A DNA stretch of 36,149 nt from a virus. Below, piece after piece: positions 7,502-15,336 of the stretch (position 1 is its first letter; every line of letters begins with the position of its first letter). The notes under the pieces are model-generated. The model was not told the DNA's origin. It saw only the letters and a list, made by a program, of their open reading frames with translations, and made no database searches. The DNA lies in IMG/VR virus record IMGVR_UViG_3300031963_000464, positions 1 to 36,149 of that record; one strand, written 5' to 3'. Made by a program: the position numbers and the translations under genes.

Positions 7502-8869
7502 ATGGCAGCAATCAACAGGTCAATATACGAAACTTTAACACTAGAATCTCAGGATGGTAAAAAGACTGTTGATGTTAAAATGGGGACGGTTTCGATTGAT
7601 TATTATGAGGATATATTTTCACCAACAATCAGTGCAACACTAGTAATTACAAACTCTGGAAATTCAATTCCAGGATCAGATAATCAAGGAAATCCTGATT
7701 TGGTTTGTATGACACCTGATGGAGAACTGCAATCAATATATCAGGGTCTTCCTCTGAGAGGTGGTGAAAGAGTTTTGATGAAAATTGCAGGAAACTCTCC
7801 AACAAATCCTGGATTAGATTTTGCAACAAATCAAGAAGATAATCTTTATGTTTCAAGTATTGGTAATGTTATTAGTGAAAATCAAAGAGAGACTTTTGTA
7901 TTACATCTGTCCTCAAAAGAAGCAATTATAAACGAAACACAAAACGTCACAAAAAAATACCCAACATCTTCACCAATATCCGCTTCCGCCGAAAATATTA
8001 TTAAGGAATACATCAGGACTAATAAACCAATTGAGATTGATCAAACATCAAACAAGTATGGATTTCTAGGAAATTCTAGAAAACCATTTAGTTTATTAGT
8101 AACTCTTGCATCAAAAGCAGTTCCAGAAATATCAAAAGACGGTGCAACTGCTGGTTTTGTTTTCTTTCAAACTAAAGATGGATTCTTTTTCAAGTCTCTT
8201 GATAGTTTGATCACACAAGAACCGAAGGCAAGTTACACATATACAGAAATCAATAAATCATCTAGTGAACGAAACAATGATTTTAACATTTTAACATACA
8301 ATACAAATAAAAATCAAAAATTATTAGAAAATCTGAGAATGGGTGCTTTTGCTACTGAAAGAGTTATCTTCAATCCATTAACATTCCAAACAACCATTTT
8401 AAATTATGGTAAAAATGAATATTCTGGAAAATCAAAAAATCTGGGAAAAGAACTGAATCCACCAAAGATTTCTTTTTCTGATGCAGTAGATTTAGACCTA
8501 GGTGAAACAACTTCAAGAGTAGTTGCAACCATTGCAGACATTGGAACTTTTGAACCAGAGGTATCGTTACAGCAAAATGCAGATTCTACGCAATACCAGG
8601 CACAATCATTGATGAGGTATAATACACTTTTCACACAAGTATTGACATTGACTGTACCATCAAATACAAATCTGAGGGCAGGAGATATTATTGAATGTCA
8701 ATTTCCTAAAACAACAACCTCCAAAAAGAAAGAATTTGATCAAGAACAAAGTGGTCTATATATGATTAAAGCACTATGCCATCACTTTGATTCAACGGGA
8801 TCATATACTTCTTTGAAATTAATTAGAGATACTTTTGGCAAATACGGAACTAATAATCAGGTAGATTAA
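7502..8869 (+). CDS. Baseplate hub protein, gp27-like
   Basis: This 455-aa protein directly precedes the gp5-like gene. Its opening is beta-rich (TVDVKMGTVSIDYYEDIFSPTISATLVITNSG), followed by an ERVLMKIAG strand and LHLSSKEAIINETQNVTKKY. This matches the pattern of gp27/gpD-type hub proteins that form a trimeric tube adaptor under the tube. T4 gp27 is 391 aa and binds gp5. A late segment, TLTVPSNTNLRAGDIIECQFP, is typical of the second tube-like domain of hub proteins. Assignment rests on these patterns and on gene order, not on clear T4 similarity. Confidence 0.6.
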   Translation: MAAINRSIYETLTLESQDGKKTVDVKMGTVSIDYYEDIFSPTISATLVITNSGNSIPGSDNQGNPDLVCMTPDGELQSIYQGLPLRGGERVLMKIAGNSPTNPGLDFATNQEDNLYVSSIGNVISENQRETFVLHLSSKEAIINETQNVTKKYPTSSPISASAENIIKEYIRTNKPIEIDQTSNKYGFLGNSRKPFSLLVTLASKAVPEISKDGATAGFVFFQTKDGFFFKSLDSLITQEPKASYTYTEINKSSSERNNDFNILTYNTNKNQKLLENLRMGAFATERVIFNPLTFQTTILNYGKNEYSGKSKNLGKELNPPKISFSDAVDLDLGETTSRVVATIADIGTFEPEVSLQQNADSTQYQAQSLMRYNTLFTQVLTLTVPSNTNLRAGDIIECQFPKTTTSKKKEFDQEQSGLYMIKALCHHFDSTGSYTSLKLIRDTFGKYGTNNQVD

Positions 8870-8872
8870 AGA

Positions 8873-10990
8873 ATGTTAGAGCAATCTCTGATAAAAAGTA
8901 ATTTTATAGGAAAAGATGGTTTCATATGGTGGATTGGTCAAATTCCACCAGAAGAAAATCATCATGGACAAGTTAACGGTGCTGGATGGGGAAACAGGTA
9001 TAAGGTTCGTATTCTTGGATATGACTCTCCAAAATTGTCAGAACTATCTGATGATGAATTGAGATGGGCACAAGTAATGTTGCCAACAACTGCTGGTTCT
9101 GGTGCAGCAAACCAAGCAACGAGTGTTTCTATTTCTCCAGGAGACACTGTATTTGGGTTTTTCTTAGATGGAGCACCAGATTACAGTCTCCCAGTTATTC
9201 TTGGAGTATTTGGTAGAACTTCATTAGTTCCTACTAATGAATATACTGGTCCATTCCAACCCTATACTGGTTATACTAGTAAAGTTGATAATGATGGTGC
9301 AAATGTTGTCAAGAATGAATCGAATGAAAATAATGCTAACTCACAAAAGTCTCCAAGACACGTATCGCCTAGTCAAGCGAAGAAAATAGGTGAAGATGAA
9401 AGATCTTATTACAGTGGTATTGGAGATACTATAAAAGCGGCGACTGGATCAACTTCAAGTACTCTCAATAAGATGACAACGGAGATTGATAATTTTATTA
9501 ACAGAGTACAGTCTATTTCGGATAATGTTTCGGGTGCAGTAGGTAGAACAAAGGAATTAATTAATGCAGAAATTGGAAAAATAACAGCAAAAATTCAAAA
9601 AATTGCTAGTGGATTGATTGGTAATGTGTTAAGCAGCGTATACAAAAGTTTAGAACCGATCTTAAATGCTGGTCTAAAACTTCTTTATAGAACAGTGTAT
9701 GCAATAGTTTTTGCAGCAACTAAAAGTGATACTATTGCACATAAGGCAGGAGTTGCCGCACAAGAAGCGATGATTGAACCAGTTAAAGCAATTGAAAAAG
9801 CACTTCCTTGTGTCGCAAATTCAGTATTAAGTTCAATCGGAAATATAATTAAAGGTCTTTTAAGATCTGTTGCGGATAATGTTGAGAATTTTGTAAGTTG
9901 TATTTCTGAGCAATTTATTGGTGGTTTACTCAATCATGTTATTGGTGGCATAGACTCAATACTAACGCCAATCCTAGGTGGTGTAGAAAAGATTTTAATG
10001 GGATTCAATCTAATTTCATTCCTAAGATCAAGTGTAGAAGGTTTACTGAGTGGAAACTTCCGTCTTTCTTGTAATGAAGTTGCACCAGATTATAATTCTC
10101 CAACAAATCAGTGGGTAATCGGAAAAGGTGCAAAAGAAGAACCAGGAATTGAATTATCAACTATTTTAGAATCTGCAAACCTAGCAGCTTCTATCGCAGA
10201 ATCATTTATCAATACGGGAGAGGCAGTGGATGATCTCGTTAAAGATGTAGGTGCTCTCGATTTCTTTGGAACTGGATTCTCAAACCCAGGATTCAAAGGT
10301 CTCATTTCTGATTGTTATGGAGGTCCACCTTTAAATTGTGGTGGTGTTAAAGTTAAAATATTTGGAAGCACTGGATCTGGTGCAGTGGCGAATGCAGTCA
10401 TTGGATCCATTGTTGGTGATGGTGAAAGTGCAACCGGAAGTATTGTTGGATTTGATATCCTTGATGGCGGATCTAATTATGATTTCCCACCATTTGTAGA
10501 AATTGTTGATGAATGTAATCAAGGATATGGTGCAGTAGCAAGGGCGATTATTGATTATGATGAAGAGTCACCGACTTATGGACAAGTAGTTGAAATTTAT
10601 GTCGTTTCCGAAGGTGAAAATTATCCAGTTAGCGATAGAGTAGAAGATACAAGTCCAAATCCACCTTATGTCATTGACAGTATTACTATTATTGATCCAG
10701 GAGTTGGATACAAGAATACAGATAGAGTAATTGATATTTCTACAAGTGGATTTGTTCCAGGGACAACTGAAACAAGAGTTGAATATCAAATTCAAGTTGG
10801 TGATAATGGTGAAATTATAAAAGTATCGCCAATAAATAGTCAATTGAATGACGTCAAAGAAGTTCAAGAGTTACCAGTTTTTAAAGTGATCAGTGAGACT
10901 GGATATGGAGCAAAGTTAAAAGCAAGATTGAAGCAAAGACAACAATATCAAGGTCCTGTTAAACAGCAAATAGATTGTATCACTAAGTAG
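8873..10990 (+). CDS. 5: Baseplate hub protein gp5-like, OB-fold without lysozyme domain
   Basis: A 705-aa protein. The first ~125 residues match the OB-fold of T4 gp5: FIWWIGQIPPEE, NRYKVRILGYDS, LRWAQVMLPTTAGSG, then SISPGDTVFGFFLDG and PVILGVFGRTS. T4 gp5 continues with a T4-type lysozyme; none is visible here. Instead residues ~180-400 form a long, mostly helical amphipathic stretch. Residues ~495-690 carry three related beta segments with a G-G/E-x-x-Y turn (LDGGSNYDF, SEGENYPV, DPGVGYKN). The beta-helical spike is encoded by the next gene. It ends in KQQIDCITK one base before that gene's ATG. Confidence 0.75.
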   Translation: MLEQSLIKSNFIGKDGFIWWIGQIPPEENHHGQVNGAGWGNRYKVRILGYDSPKLSELSDDELRWAQVMLPTTAGSGAANQATSVSISPGDTVFGFFLDGAPDYSLPVILGVFGRTSLVPTNEYTGPFQPYTGYTSKVDNDGANVVKNESNENNANSQKSPRHVSPSQAKKIGEDERSYYSGIGDTIKAATGSTSSTLNKMTTEIDNFINRVQSISDNVSGAVGRTKELINAEIGKITAKIQKIASGLIGNVLSSVYKSLEPILNAGLKLLYRTVYAIVFAATKSDTIAHKAGVAAQEAMIEPVKAIEKALPCVANSVLSSIGNIIKGLLRSVADNVENFVSCISEQFIGGLLNHVIGGIDSILTPILGGVEKILMGFNLISFLRSSVEGLLSGNFRLSCNEVAPDYNSPTNQWVIGKGAKEEPGIELSTILESANLAASIAESFINTGEAVDDLVKDVGALDFFGTGFSNPGFKGLISDCYGGPPLNCGGVKVKIFGSTGSGAVANAVIGSIVGDGESATGSIVGFDILDGGSNYDFPPFVEIVDECNQGYGAVARAIIDYDEESPTYGQVVEIYVVSEGENYPVSDRVEDTSPNPPYVIDSITIIDPGVGYKNTDRVIDISTSGFVPGTTETRVEYQIQVGDNGEIIKVSPINSQLNDVKEVQELPVFKVISETGYGAKLKARLKQRQQYQGPVKQQIDCITK

Positions 10991-10991
10991 T

Positions 10992-11534
10992 ATGGCACAA
11001 AGACCTTTCGATAAACAAAATTGGCAGAGAAGAAAATATACGTCTTTTAGTCCACATTTTAGAATTGATACTGGCAATCCCCAGATGGGATTGAATGGTA
11101 CTGATGTTTACAATTTATACGGTGTAACTGATGAGAGAGATGTTTCTCTTGTAGGAATGTCTTTTGGTGGAATATTCCACATCTACAATGATCAGTCTAT
11201 TGAAATTATTGGGGGGCAAAAGAGCACTTCAACTGGTGTTGACATCGTAATCACAGGAAAAAATGGTGATGTTTGGATTACTGCCGAAAAGAATGGGCAG
11301 GTAAGAATTCGTGGTGCAAATGTTGTTGTTGATGCTGATGAAAATCTAACGCTAAAAGCAGGAAATAATGTAAGAATAGAAGCAGGAAATAAAATAGATC
11401 TAAAATCAAATATTTCAAACTGCGATGCTCTTGCAGGTAATCTTGCCCCAGAACAAGCAACTTTCATTAACGGAGTCTTTAAAGGTACATACGTTCTAGA
11501 TAAGGCGCTTGGAACTCTTGGTGGTTTCTTATAA
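10992..11534 (+). CDS. Central spike protein, gp5 C-terminal-like beta-helix
   Basis: A 180-aa protein. Residues ~75-140 show the octad-like strand repeat of gp5/VgrG needles: SIEIIGG, VDIVITGKNGDVWITAEKNG, VRIRGANVVVDADENLTLK and NVRIEAGNKIDLKS. Hydrophobic residues alternate and Gly/Asn/Asp occupy the turns. T4 has this beta-helix fused to gp5 after the lysozyme; here it is a separate polypeptide immediately downstream of the OB-fold gene. It should form the trimeric membrane-puncturing needle under the hub. The C-terminal 35 residues are non-repetitive. Confidence 0.7.
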   Translation: MAQRPFDKQNWQRRKYTSFSPHFRIDTGNPQMGLNGTDVYNLYGVTDERDVSLVGMSFGGIFHIYNDQSIEIIGGQKSTSTGVDIVITGKNGDVWITAEKNGQVRIRGANVVVDADENLTLKAGNNVRIEAGNKIDLKSNISNCDALAGNLAPEQATFINGVFKGTYVLDKALGTLGGFL

Positions 11535-11545
11535 GAGGATTACTT

Positions 11546-12100
11546 ATGTCATTTGAAGATAGAGAAAATCTCACAGATTTAAAGACTTTTACCGATGCGG
11601 TTTACTTTAATAATGATGTAAATTCTTACGGAACTCTAAAATCTCTTGGTAATGCTGAGGTTATAGGATCCCTTGATTTACAATCTAGTGCATCGGTAAA
11701 AGAAATTTTTGAAAAAAATGTAGTAAGTGAAGTTTCTGTAACTGGAGAAATTAATATTAATGTTTTAGATGGGTCTCTGCATAATTTTACATCAAACGCC
11801 TCTGGTAATTTCACCTTTAATATAAGAGCAAACGAAAGTGCTTCTTTAAATTCTGTAATGTTAGAGAAAAGGAGTATTGTAGTTACAACTTTGATACCTA
11901 TGGGATCCTCTGCTTATGTAATATTAAATCCAAGCACAACTGGATTCAAAATTGATGGCGACGCTGTTACCGTCAAATGGATTGGTTCATCTCCACCATC
12001 ATCTGGATTCTCAAACTCAATAAATTCATATACTTTTGCGATAATTAAAAACAGTAATCAAAACTTTACAGTTTTAGGAACTCTTACTAGATTTGGATAA
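11546..12100 (+). CDS. Small fibre or baseplate-associated structural protein
   Basis: This 184-aa protein opens SFEDRENLTDLKTFTDAVYFNNDV and continues with short strands (YGTLKSLGNAEVIGSLDLQSS), as in tail-fibre shafts and in the longer fibre genes of this window. The second half (NFTFNIRA, SIVVTTLIPMGSSAYVILNP, VTVKWIG) resembles a small beta-sandwich tip seen in marine-phage fibres. An AGAGGA ribosome-binding sequence lies 8 bases before the ATG. The stop codon TAATG overlaps the start of the next adhesin gene. A short fibre or fibre connector is plausible; the exact role is unknown. Confidence 0.6.
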   Translation: MSFEDRENLTDLKTFTDAVYFNNDVNSYGTLKSLGNAEVIGSLDLQSSASVKEIFEKNVVSEVSVTGEININVLDGSLHNFTSNASGNFTFNIRANESASLNSVMLEKRSIVVTTLIPMGSSAYVILNPSTTGFKIDGDAVTVKWIGSSPPSSGFSNSINSYTFAIIKNSNQNFTVLGTLTRFG

Positions 12101-14523
12101 TGCCAATACTTGGAACTCAATCTTCATTAAACGCTAGTGCATATGGTTTTGGTGGACAAAGTGTTACTGCCAATGCAAGTGTAACTCCAACTAATTTAAC
12201 AGAAGGAACCCAAATTACAGTTACAGTAACCACAGATGGTATACCTGATGGAACCACTCTTTATTACACCATAAGTGGAACATTAGGAACTATTACTGCA
12301 TCAGATTTTACAGATAATTCATTATCAGGATCTTTTGTTATCAATAGTAATACTGGATCTTTTACAAAAACTGTTGCTGCTGATGGTGTTGTAGAAGATG
12401 GAGAAGCATTTGTAGTTCAAATACGACAAAATTCCATTACTGGTCCAATTTTAAATACTACATCTTCTGTCTATATTCAAGGTTCACAATCAACTGGTGT
12501 TGGTCAGATCCTCCCAACAGTTAATGGTATAGAATATTGGGATTTTGCCACTAATGGAAATCTAATTTTAGATGGTCAAACTGAATATACTTACACTGCT
12601 GCAACAAATGTAAAACTTAAAGCTTTTATTTGGGGTCAAGGAGGAAAAGGTCCACAAGGTGGATTAGGTGGATATTCATATGGCACTTTTAATTTAAGTC
12701 AGGGTAGTAGTCTCTATATGAGATTAAATTATGGAAGTGGTTCAGCAGGTCCTGGAAGTGGTACAGGGGCAAATACCGCAGAGGGAGGTGGTGGACTTGC
12801 TGGAATTTTTTCATCATCAACAATCAATCAAACAAATGCAAGATTGATAGCAGGTGGTGGAGGAGGGGGAGCATCATCGATTGGTAATTGCACTGGTGGA
12901 GCTGGTGGTGGACCATCAGGATCTGCCGGTCAAAATTCACCAGATAGTCAAATTTCATCCACTGGTGGTGGAGGAGGAACGCAAAGTTCTGGTGGTGCTG
13001 GTGGAACCGCTTCGAGTAGTTATACAAAGACAACAACACAAACAGTCAGTAATTCACCAACAGAAGCTGGTGTGTACCACGAAAGATCCGGAGGTGTTAA
13101 TACTGTCCTTAATTCCACTGGAGAAGCTACTATATCTCACACAAATACTTTCGATTATAATTGGTCCTTTAATACTCCATATAATAATAGTAGTTACTCA
13201 GTATCTACTAGCAATGTTAGTGCTTATCAAAATATATCCGCAAATGGAACACTTGTACCAGCAGGATTTTATTCTGTTGTTGATAACAAAACTTCAAATG
13301 GATTTAGAGTAAGGTGGTTTAGAAATGATGATAACAGCGCGATTAATGTTCGATATCATACAATAACTTGCTCTGGCGAGAGAAATGTTACTAGTAGTCA
13401 AACTATACCTGTTAGTGCTAATGGATCTTCTGGAAGTGCTCTTCAAGGTGGTGCTGGTGGATCTGGATCAACAGGTTTTGGATATTCAAACGCTAGCGGC
13501 GGTGGTGGAGGCGGTGCTGGATACTACGGTGGTGGAGGCGGTGCAGGTGGTAATGACTATGGAGATGGATCTCGTGCTTCTTCTGGTGGAGGTGGTGGTT
13601 CTGGATATGTCCATCCATCAGTTATTAATGGATTTACAGGTGGATATCCTAATGGATCTTCTCATCCAAACAGAGGAACTGCTGGTAATGCTGGCACCGA
13701 TTCAAGAATTGTTCTACAAGGAATTTTTGCCTTTGAATATAAAGGACTTGGAGGTAATGAAGTATACTCTGTAAATGTTCCAAGCACTGCAATATCAATG
13801 ACCGCCAAAGTATGGGGTGCAGGTGGGCAAGGTGTAGGAGAATGCCCATCTGGTGCTTTTAGTGGAGGTAGTGGAGGATATGTTACAGGAACAATACCAG
13901 TTACTGGGGGATCAACTGTTGGTGTCTATGTTGGAGGATCAGGAGTAGGATCAAAAACTTCTCCATATTCTCAGGCAGGTTCTGGTGCTGGAAATGGTGG
14001 TGGATTATCTGCTGTTTCTTATGGTGCAAATATATTAGTTGCAGGTGGAGGTGGAGGTGCTGGGCAAAATGGACAGGGTGGATATGGTGGTGGAAATGGT
14101 TCTGGTGGAAGCGGTTCTGGTCCAAACAATGGTGGCGCAGGAACTCAAAGTGGTGGTGGAGGAGGTGGATCTTCTGATGATAGGAATGGTGGCAGTGGAG
14201 ATTTTTGGAGCAGTGGATTTAATCTAGCCAACGGTGGAAATTCTGGTGGTTCTGGTATAAATCAAGGAAATCGTGGTGGTGGCGGTGGTGCTGGATATTA
14301 TGGTGGAGGTGGAGGTGGAGGATATTCCAATAGTAACTGCTCTGGTGGTGGTGGAGGAGGAGGATCTGGAATTATTTCTGGTTCCTGGACAAATACATCA
14401 TCACAAAATGGTTTGACTGGAACTGGCGGTGGAAGACCAGCGGTGAACACTAGTGATGAAAATTATGTTCCTGGATACGGGGGCAGCTCCCAGAATGGAT
14501 TAGTTGTCCTTATCTTTGAATGA
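12100..14523 (+). CDS. Glycine-rich tail adhesin with Calx-beta-like domain
   Basis: An 807-aa protein. Residues ~28-127 form a Calx-beta-like repeat (NLTEGTQITVTVTTDGIPDGTTLYYTI ... VEDGEAFVVQIR), common in surface adhesins. Two Gly-rich modules follow, each starting with a hydrophobic strand pair and a W-G-x-G-G motif (FIWGQGGKG near 172; VWGAGGQG near 570), continuing as long Gly runs and containing YYGGGGG. Such sequences resemble the polyglycine-sandwich tips of T-even gp38-type adhesins. A ~130-residue segment without Gly runs (about 307-445) interrupts the first module and may be a receptor-binding insert. It starts by TAATG overlap with the preceding structural gene and ends the rightward late operon. 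Confidence 0.7.
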   Translation: MPILGTQSSLNASAYGFGGQSVTANASVTPTNLTEGTQITVTVTTDGIPDGTTLYYTISGTLGTITASDFTDNSLSGSFVINSNTGSFTKTVAADGVVEDGEAFVVQIRQNSITGPILNTTSSVYIQGSQSTGVGQILPTVNGIEYWDFATNGNLILDGQTEYTYTAATNVKLKAFIWGQGGKGPQGGLGGYSYGTFNLSQGSSLYMRLNYGSGSAGPGSGTGANTAEGGGGLAGIFSSSTINQTNARLIAGGGGGGASSIGNCTGGAGGGPSGSAGQNSPDSQISSTGGGGGTQSSGGAGGTASSSYTKTTTQTVSNSPTEAGVYHERSGGVNTVLNSTGEATISHTNTFDYNWSFNTPYNNSSYSVSTSNVSAYQNISANGTLVPAGFYSVVDNKTSNGFRVRWFRNDDNSAINVRYHTITCSGERNVTSSQTIPVSANGSSGSALQGGAGGSGSTGFGYSNASGGGGGGAGYYGGGGGAGGNDYGDGSRASSGGGGGSGYVHPSVINGFTGGYPNGSSHPNRGTAGNAGTDSRIVLQGIFAFEYKGLGGNEVYSVNVPSTAISMTAKVWGAGGQGVGECPSGAFSGGSGGYVTGTIPVTGGSTVGVYVGGSGVGSKTSPYSQAGSGAGNGGGLSAVSYGANILVAGGGGGAGQNGQGGYGGGNGSGGSGSGPNNGGAGTQSGGGGGGSSDDRNGGSGDFWSSGFNLANGGNSGGSGINQGNRGGGGGAGYYGGGGGGGYSNSNCSGGGGGGGSGIISGSWTNTSSQNGLTGTGGGRPAVNTSDENYVPGYGGSSQNGLVVLIFE

Positions 14524-14524
14524 C

Positions 14525-14553
14525 TTGACGCCAGACCCAAGACCCCCTATAAT
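14525..14553 (+). promoter_or_regulatory. Sigma-70-type promoter
   Basis: TTGACG (14525-14530), a 17-base spacer and TATAAT (14548-14553). It starts two bases after the adhesin stop codon and would initiate near 14560, giving a ~20-base leader to the ATG at 14580. Confidence 0.8.
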
Positions 14554-14579
14554 ATGTGGGTAATCAAGAAAACCACCCG

Positions 14580-14780
14580 ATGAGCACCGCACAAGAATCT
14601 GTTCTGGGCATTGTGATTGATGTCTGCACTCGCACCTTCCTTCTGATCAGCAATGAAGGTAATGAAAAACTGGTTGAGTGCGAAACAGTTCAAGAGTTTA
14701 TGAATGTTCTTGAAGTTGTAACTGCAAATCTTGAACCTGATCAAATTGAGTATGCGGATCTTGCAATTTATGGTGAGTGA
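14580..14780 (+). CDS. Small protein of unknown function
   Basis: A 66-aa acidic protein, MSTAQESVLGIVIDVCTRTF and onward, with an alternating-strand start and a helix (TVQEFMNVLEVVTANL). I chose ATG 14580 over an in-frame GTG at 14556 because the promoter at 14525-14553 puts the transcription start downstream of that GTG. Codons in the first half are GC-leaning (agc acc, cgc acc ttc), unlike the AT-rich late genes. It is probably an early gene transcribed by host polymerase. No family is recognised. Confidence 0.65.
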   Translation: MSTAQESVLGIVIDVCTRTFLLISNEGNEKLVECETVQEFMNVLEVVTANLEPDQIEYADLAIYGE

Positions 14781-14789
14781 TGCTATAAT
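14761..14789 (+). promoter_or_regulatory. Sigma-70-type promoter for the antitoxin-like gene
   Basis: TTGCAA (14761-14766), a 17-base spacer and TATAAT (14784-14789). The -35 box is inside the last codons of the preceding gene. The start would be near 14796, with an ATG at 14812. Confidence 0.6.
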
Positions 14790-14811
14790 ATAAATATCCG
14801 AAACAACTGAG

Positions 14812-14985
14812 ATGGAAGTTTTCACAGTGGATGAGTTTCAAGAACGTTTTGATGAACTCGTAGAGAGAGTTGAAAACGGAGAGCACATAGGTATTGTTGA
14901 TGAAAACGGGAAAGCAGCAGTTATGATTCCCGCCGATGAAGATCTGATACGAATACACACAGAGTTAAACAACGAGGCACCCTGA
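14812..14985 (+). CDS. Phd/YefM-type antitoxin-like small protein
   Basis: A 57-aa protein: MEVFTVDEFQERFDELVERV, then ENGEHIGIVDENGKAAVMIPADE. The pattern (strand, helix FQERFDELVERV, strand with IGIVDENGK, then AVMIP) matches the N-terminal DNA-binding fold of Phd/YefM antitoxins. It is shorter than usual (about 75-90 aa), so the toxin-binding tail is brief. No toxin gene lies next to it: tRNA genes follow directly. It may counter a host toxin, act as an autorepressor, or be a remnant; none of these is shown by the sequence. Confidence 0.65.
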   Translation: MEVFTVDEFQERFDELVERVENGEHIGIVDENGKAAVMIPADEDLIRIHTELNNEAP

Positions 14986-14999
14986 TCTAAGGGTTTTTT
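14980..14999 (+). terminator. Short rho-independent terminator
   Basis: CCCT (14980-14983), a six-base loop, AGGG (14990-14993) and six T residues. The stem is only 4 bp and overlaps the antitoxin stop, so termination may be partial, letting some transcripts into the tRNA region. Confidence 0.45.
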
Positions 15000-15087
15000 G
15001 CGAGTGAGACTTGGTAGTCAGAGGAGTCTTATAAACTCTTTCCGCCAGATTAGCGGCTTTGACCTGGTTCGAATCCAGGCACTCGTA
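15000..15087 (+). tRNA. Class II tRNA-like gene, anticodon loop CTTATAA (apparent UAU), unusual D-arm
   Basis: The acceptor stem GCGAGTG pairs with CACTCGT, with discriminator A (15087). The T-arm CCTGG-TTCGAAT-CCAGG is perfect. The anticodon arm GGAGT/ACTCT closes loop CTTATAA, putting TAT at 15030-15032. A long variable arm (CCGC/GCGG hairpin) follows, as in Leu, Ser or Tyr tRNAs, none of which reads AUA. The D-arm is about four bases short: GAC or GACT pairs around TTGGTA. It may be an odd functional tRNA, a tRNA-Leu relative with altered anticodon arm, or a decaying gene. Confidence 0.55.
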
Positions 15088-15091
15088 TCGT

Positions 15092-15165
15092 GCTCGTTTA
15101 CCTATCTGGTTGAAAGGAGCGTCCTCATAAGACGACATAGACTGGTTCAATTCCAGTAACGAGCA
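15092..15165 (+). tRNA. tRNA with CAU anticodon (Met, or Ile2 if modified)
   Basis: A normal cloverleaf: acceptor GCTCGTT/AACGAGC with discriminator A, D-stem CCT/AGG, anticodon arm GCGTC-CTCATAA-GACGA with CAT at 15126-15128 (one G-A mismatch at the base of the stem), a five-base variable loop, and T-arm ACTGG-TTCAATT-CCAGT. The outer GT/AC bases could extend the acceptor to nine pairs. CAU can mean Met or, with lysidine, Ile (AUA). The sequence does not decide, but AUA is common in AT-rich phage genes. No 3' CCA is encoded. Confidence 0.8.
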
Positions 15166-15166
15166 C

Positions 15167-15195
15167 TTGACCACTATGACTTTATGAGTTATAAT
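15167..15195 (+). promoter_or_regulatory. Sigma-70-type promoter for tRNA-Leu
   Basis: TTGACC (15167-15172), a 17-base spacer and TATAAT (15190-15195). The start near 15202 falls seven bases before the tRNA. Confidence 0.8.
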
Positions 15196-15208
15196 GGTCT
15201 CACATCAC

Positions 15209-15290
15209 GGGGCGGTGATGAAATCGGTAAACATTCCGGTCTTAAAAACCGGTGGCGCAAGCCTTGCGGGTTCAAGTCCCGCTCGCCCTA
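15209..15290 (+). tRNA. tRNA-Leu (UAA)
   Basis: A complete class II tRNA: acceptor GGGGCGG/TCGCCCT (G-T wobbles at both ends) with discriminator A, a three-pair D-stem ATG/CAT with GG in the loop, anticodon arm CCGGT-CTTAAAA-ACCGG with TAA at 15243-15245, variable arm GGC-GCAA-GCC, and T-arm GCGGG-TTCAAGT-CCCGC. It reads UUA, a codon favoured in AT-rich phage genes. It has its own promoter. Confidence 0.92.
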
Positions 15291-15297
15291 CTTAAAG

Positions 15298-15331
15298 TAG
15301 TAAACTCTATAAATAGTAGTAGCGTTTACTA
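15298..15331 (+). promoter_or_regulatory. Late promoter TATAAATA inside a perfect 8-bp inverted repeat, before the HNH gene
   Basis: TAGTAAAC (15298-15305) and GTTTACTA (15324-15331) are exact inverted repeats with an 18-base loop holding TATAAATA (15308-15315), the exact T4 late promoter. The second arm ends five bases before the ATG at 15337. RNA read through from the tRNA promoter could fold and hide the ribosome site. RNA started at the late promoter (near 15321) would lack the first arm and stay open. Confidence 0.6.
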
Positions 15332-15336
15332 TTTAA

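Noticed and set aside
9685-10867. Minus-strand open frames opposite gp5
   Set aside because: They are short, overlap a clear coding frame, and lack ribosome sites or recognisable motifs.
12824-14227. Several alternative-frame open frames in the Gly-rich adhesin
   Set aside because: Repeats of ggt/gga codons lack stop codons in other frames. Their translations are low-complexity Val/Leu/Glu or His/Gln strings with no start context.
15092-15165. Initiator tRNA-Met
   Set aside because: The stem below the anticodon lacks the three G-C pairs expected of initiators, and the first acceptor pair is a normal G-C.
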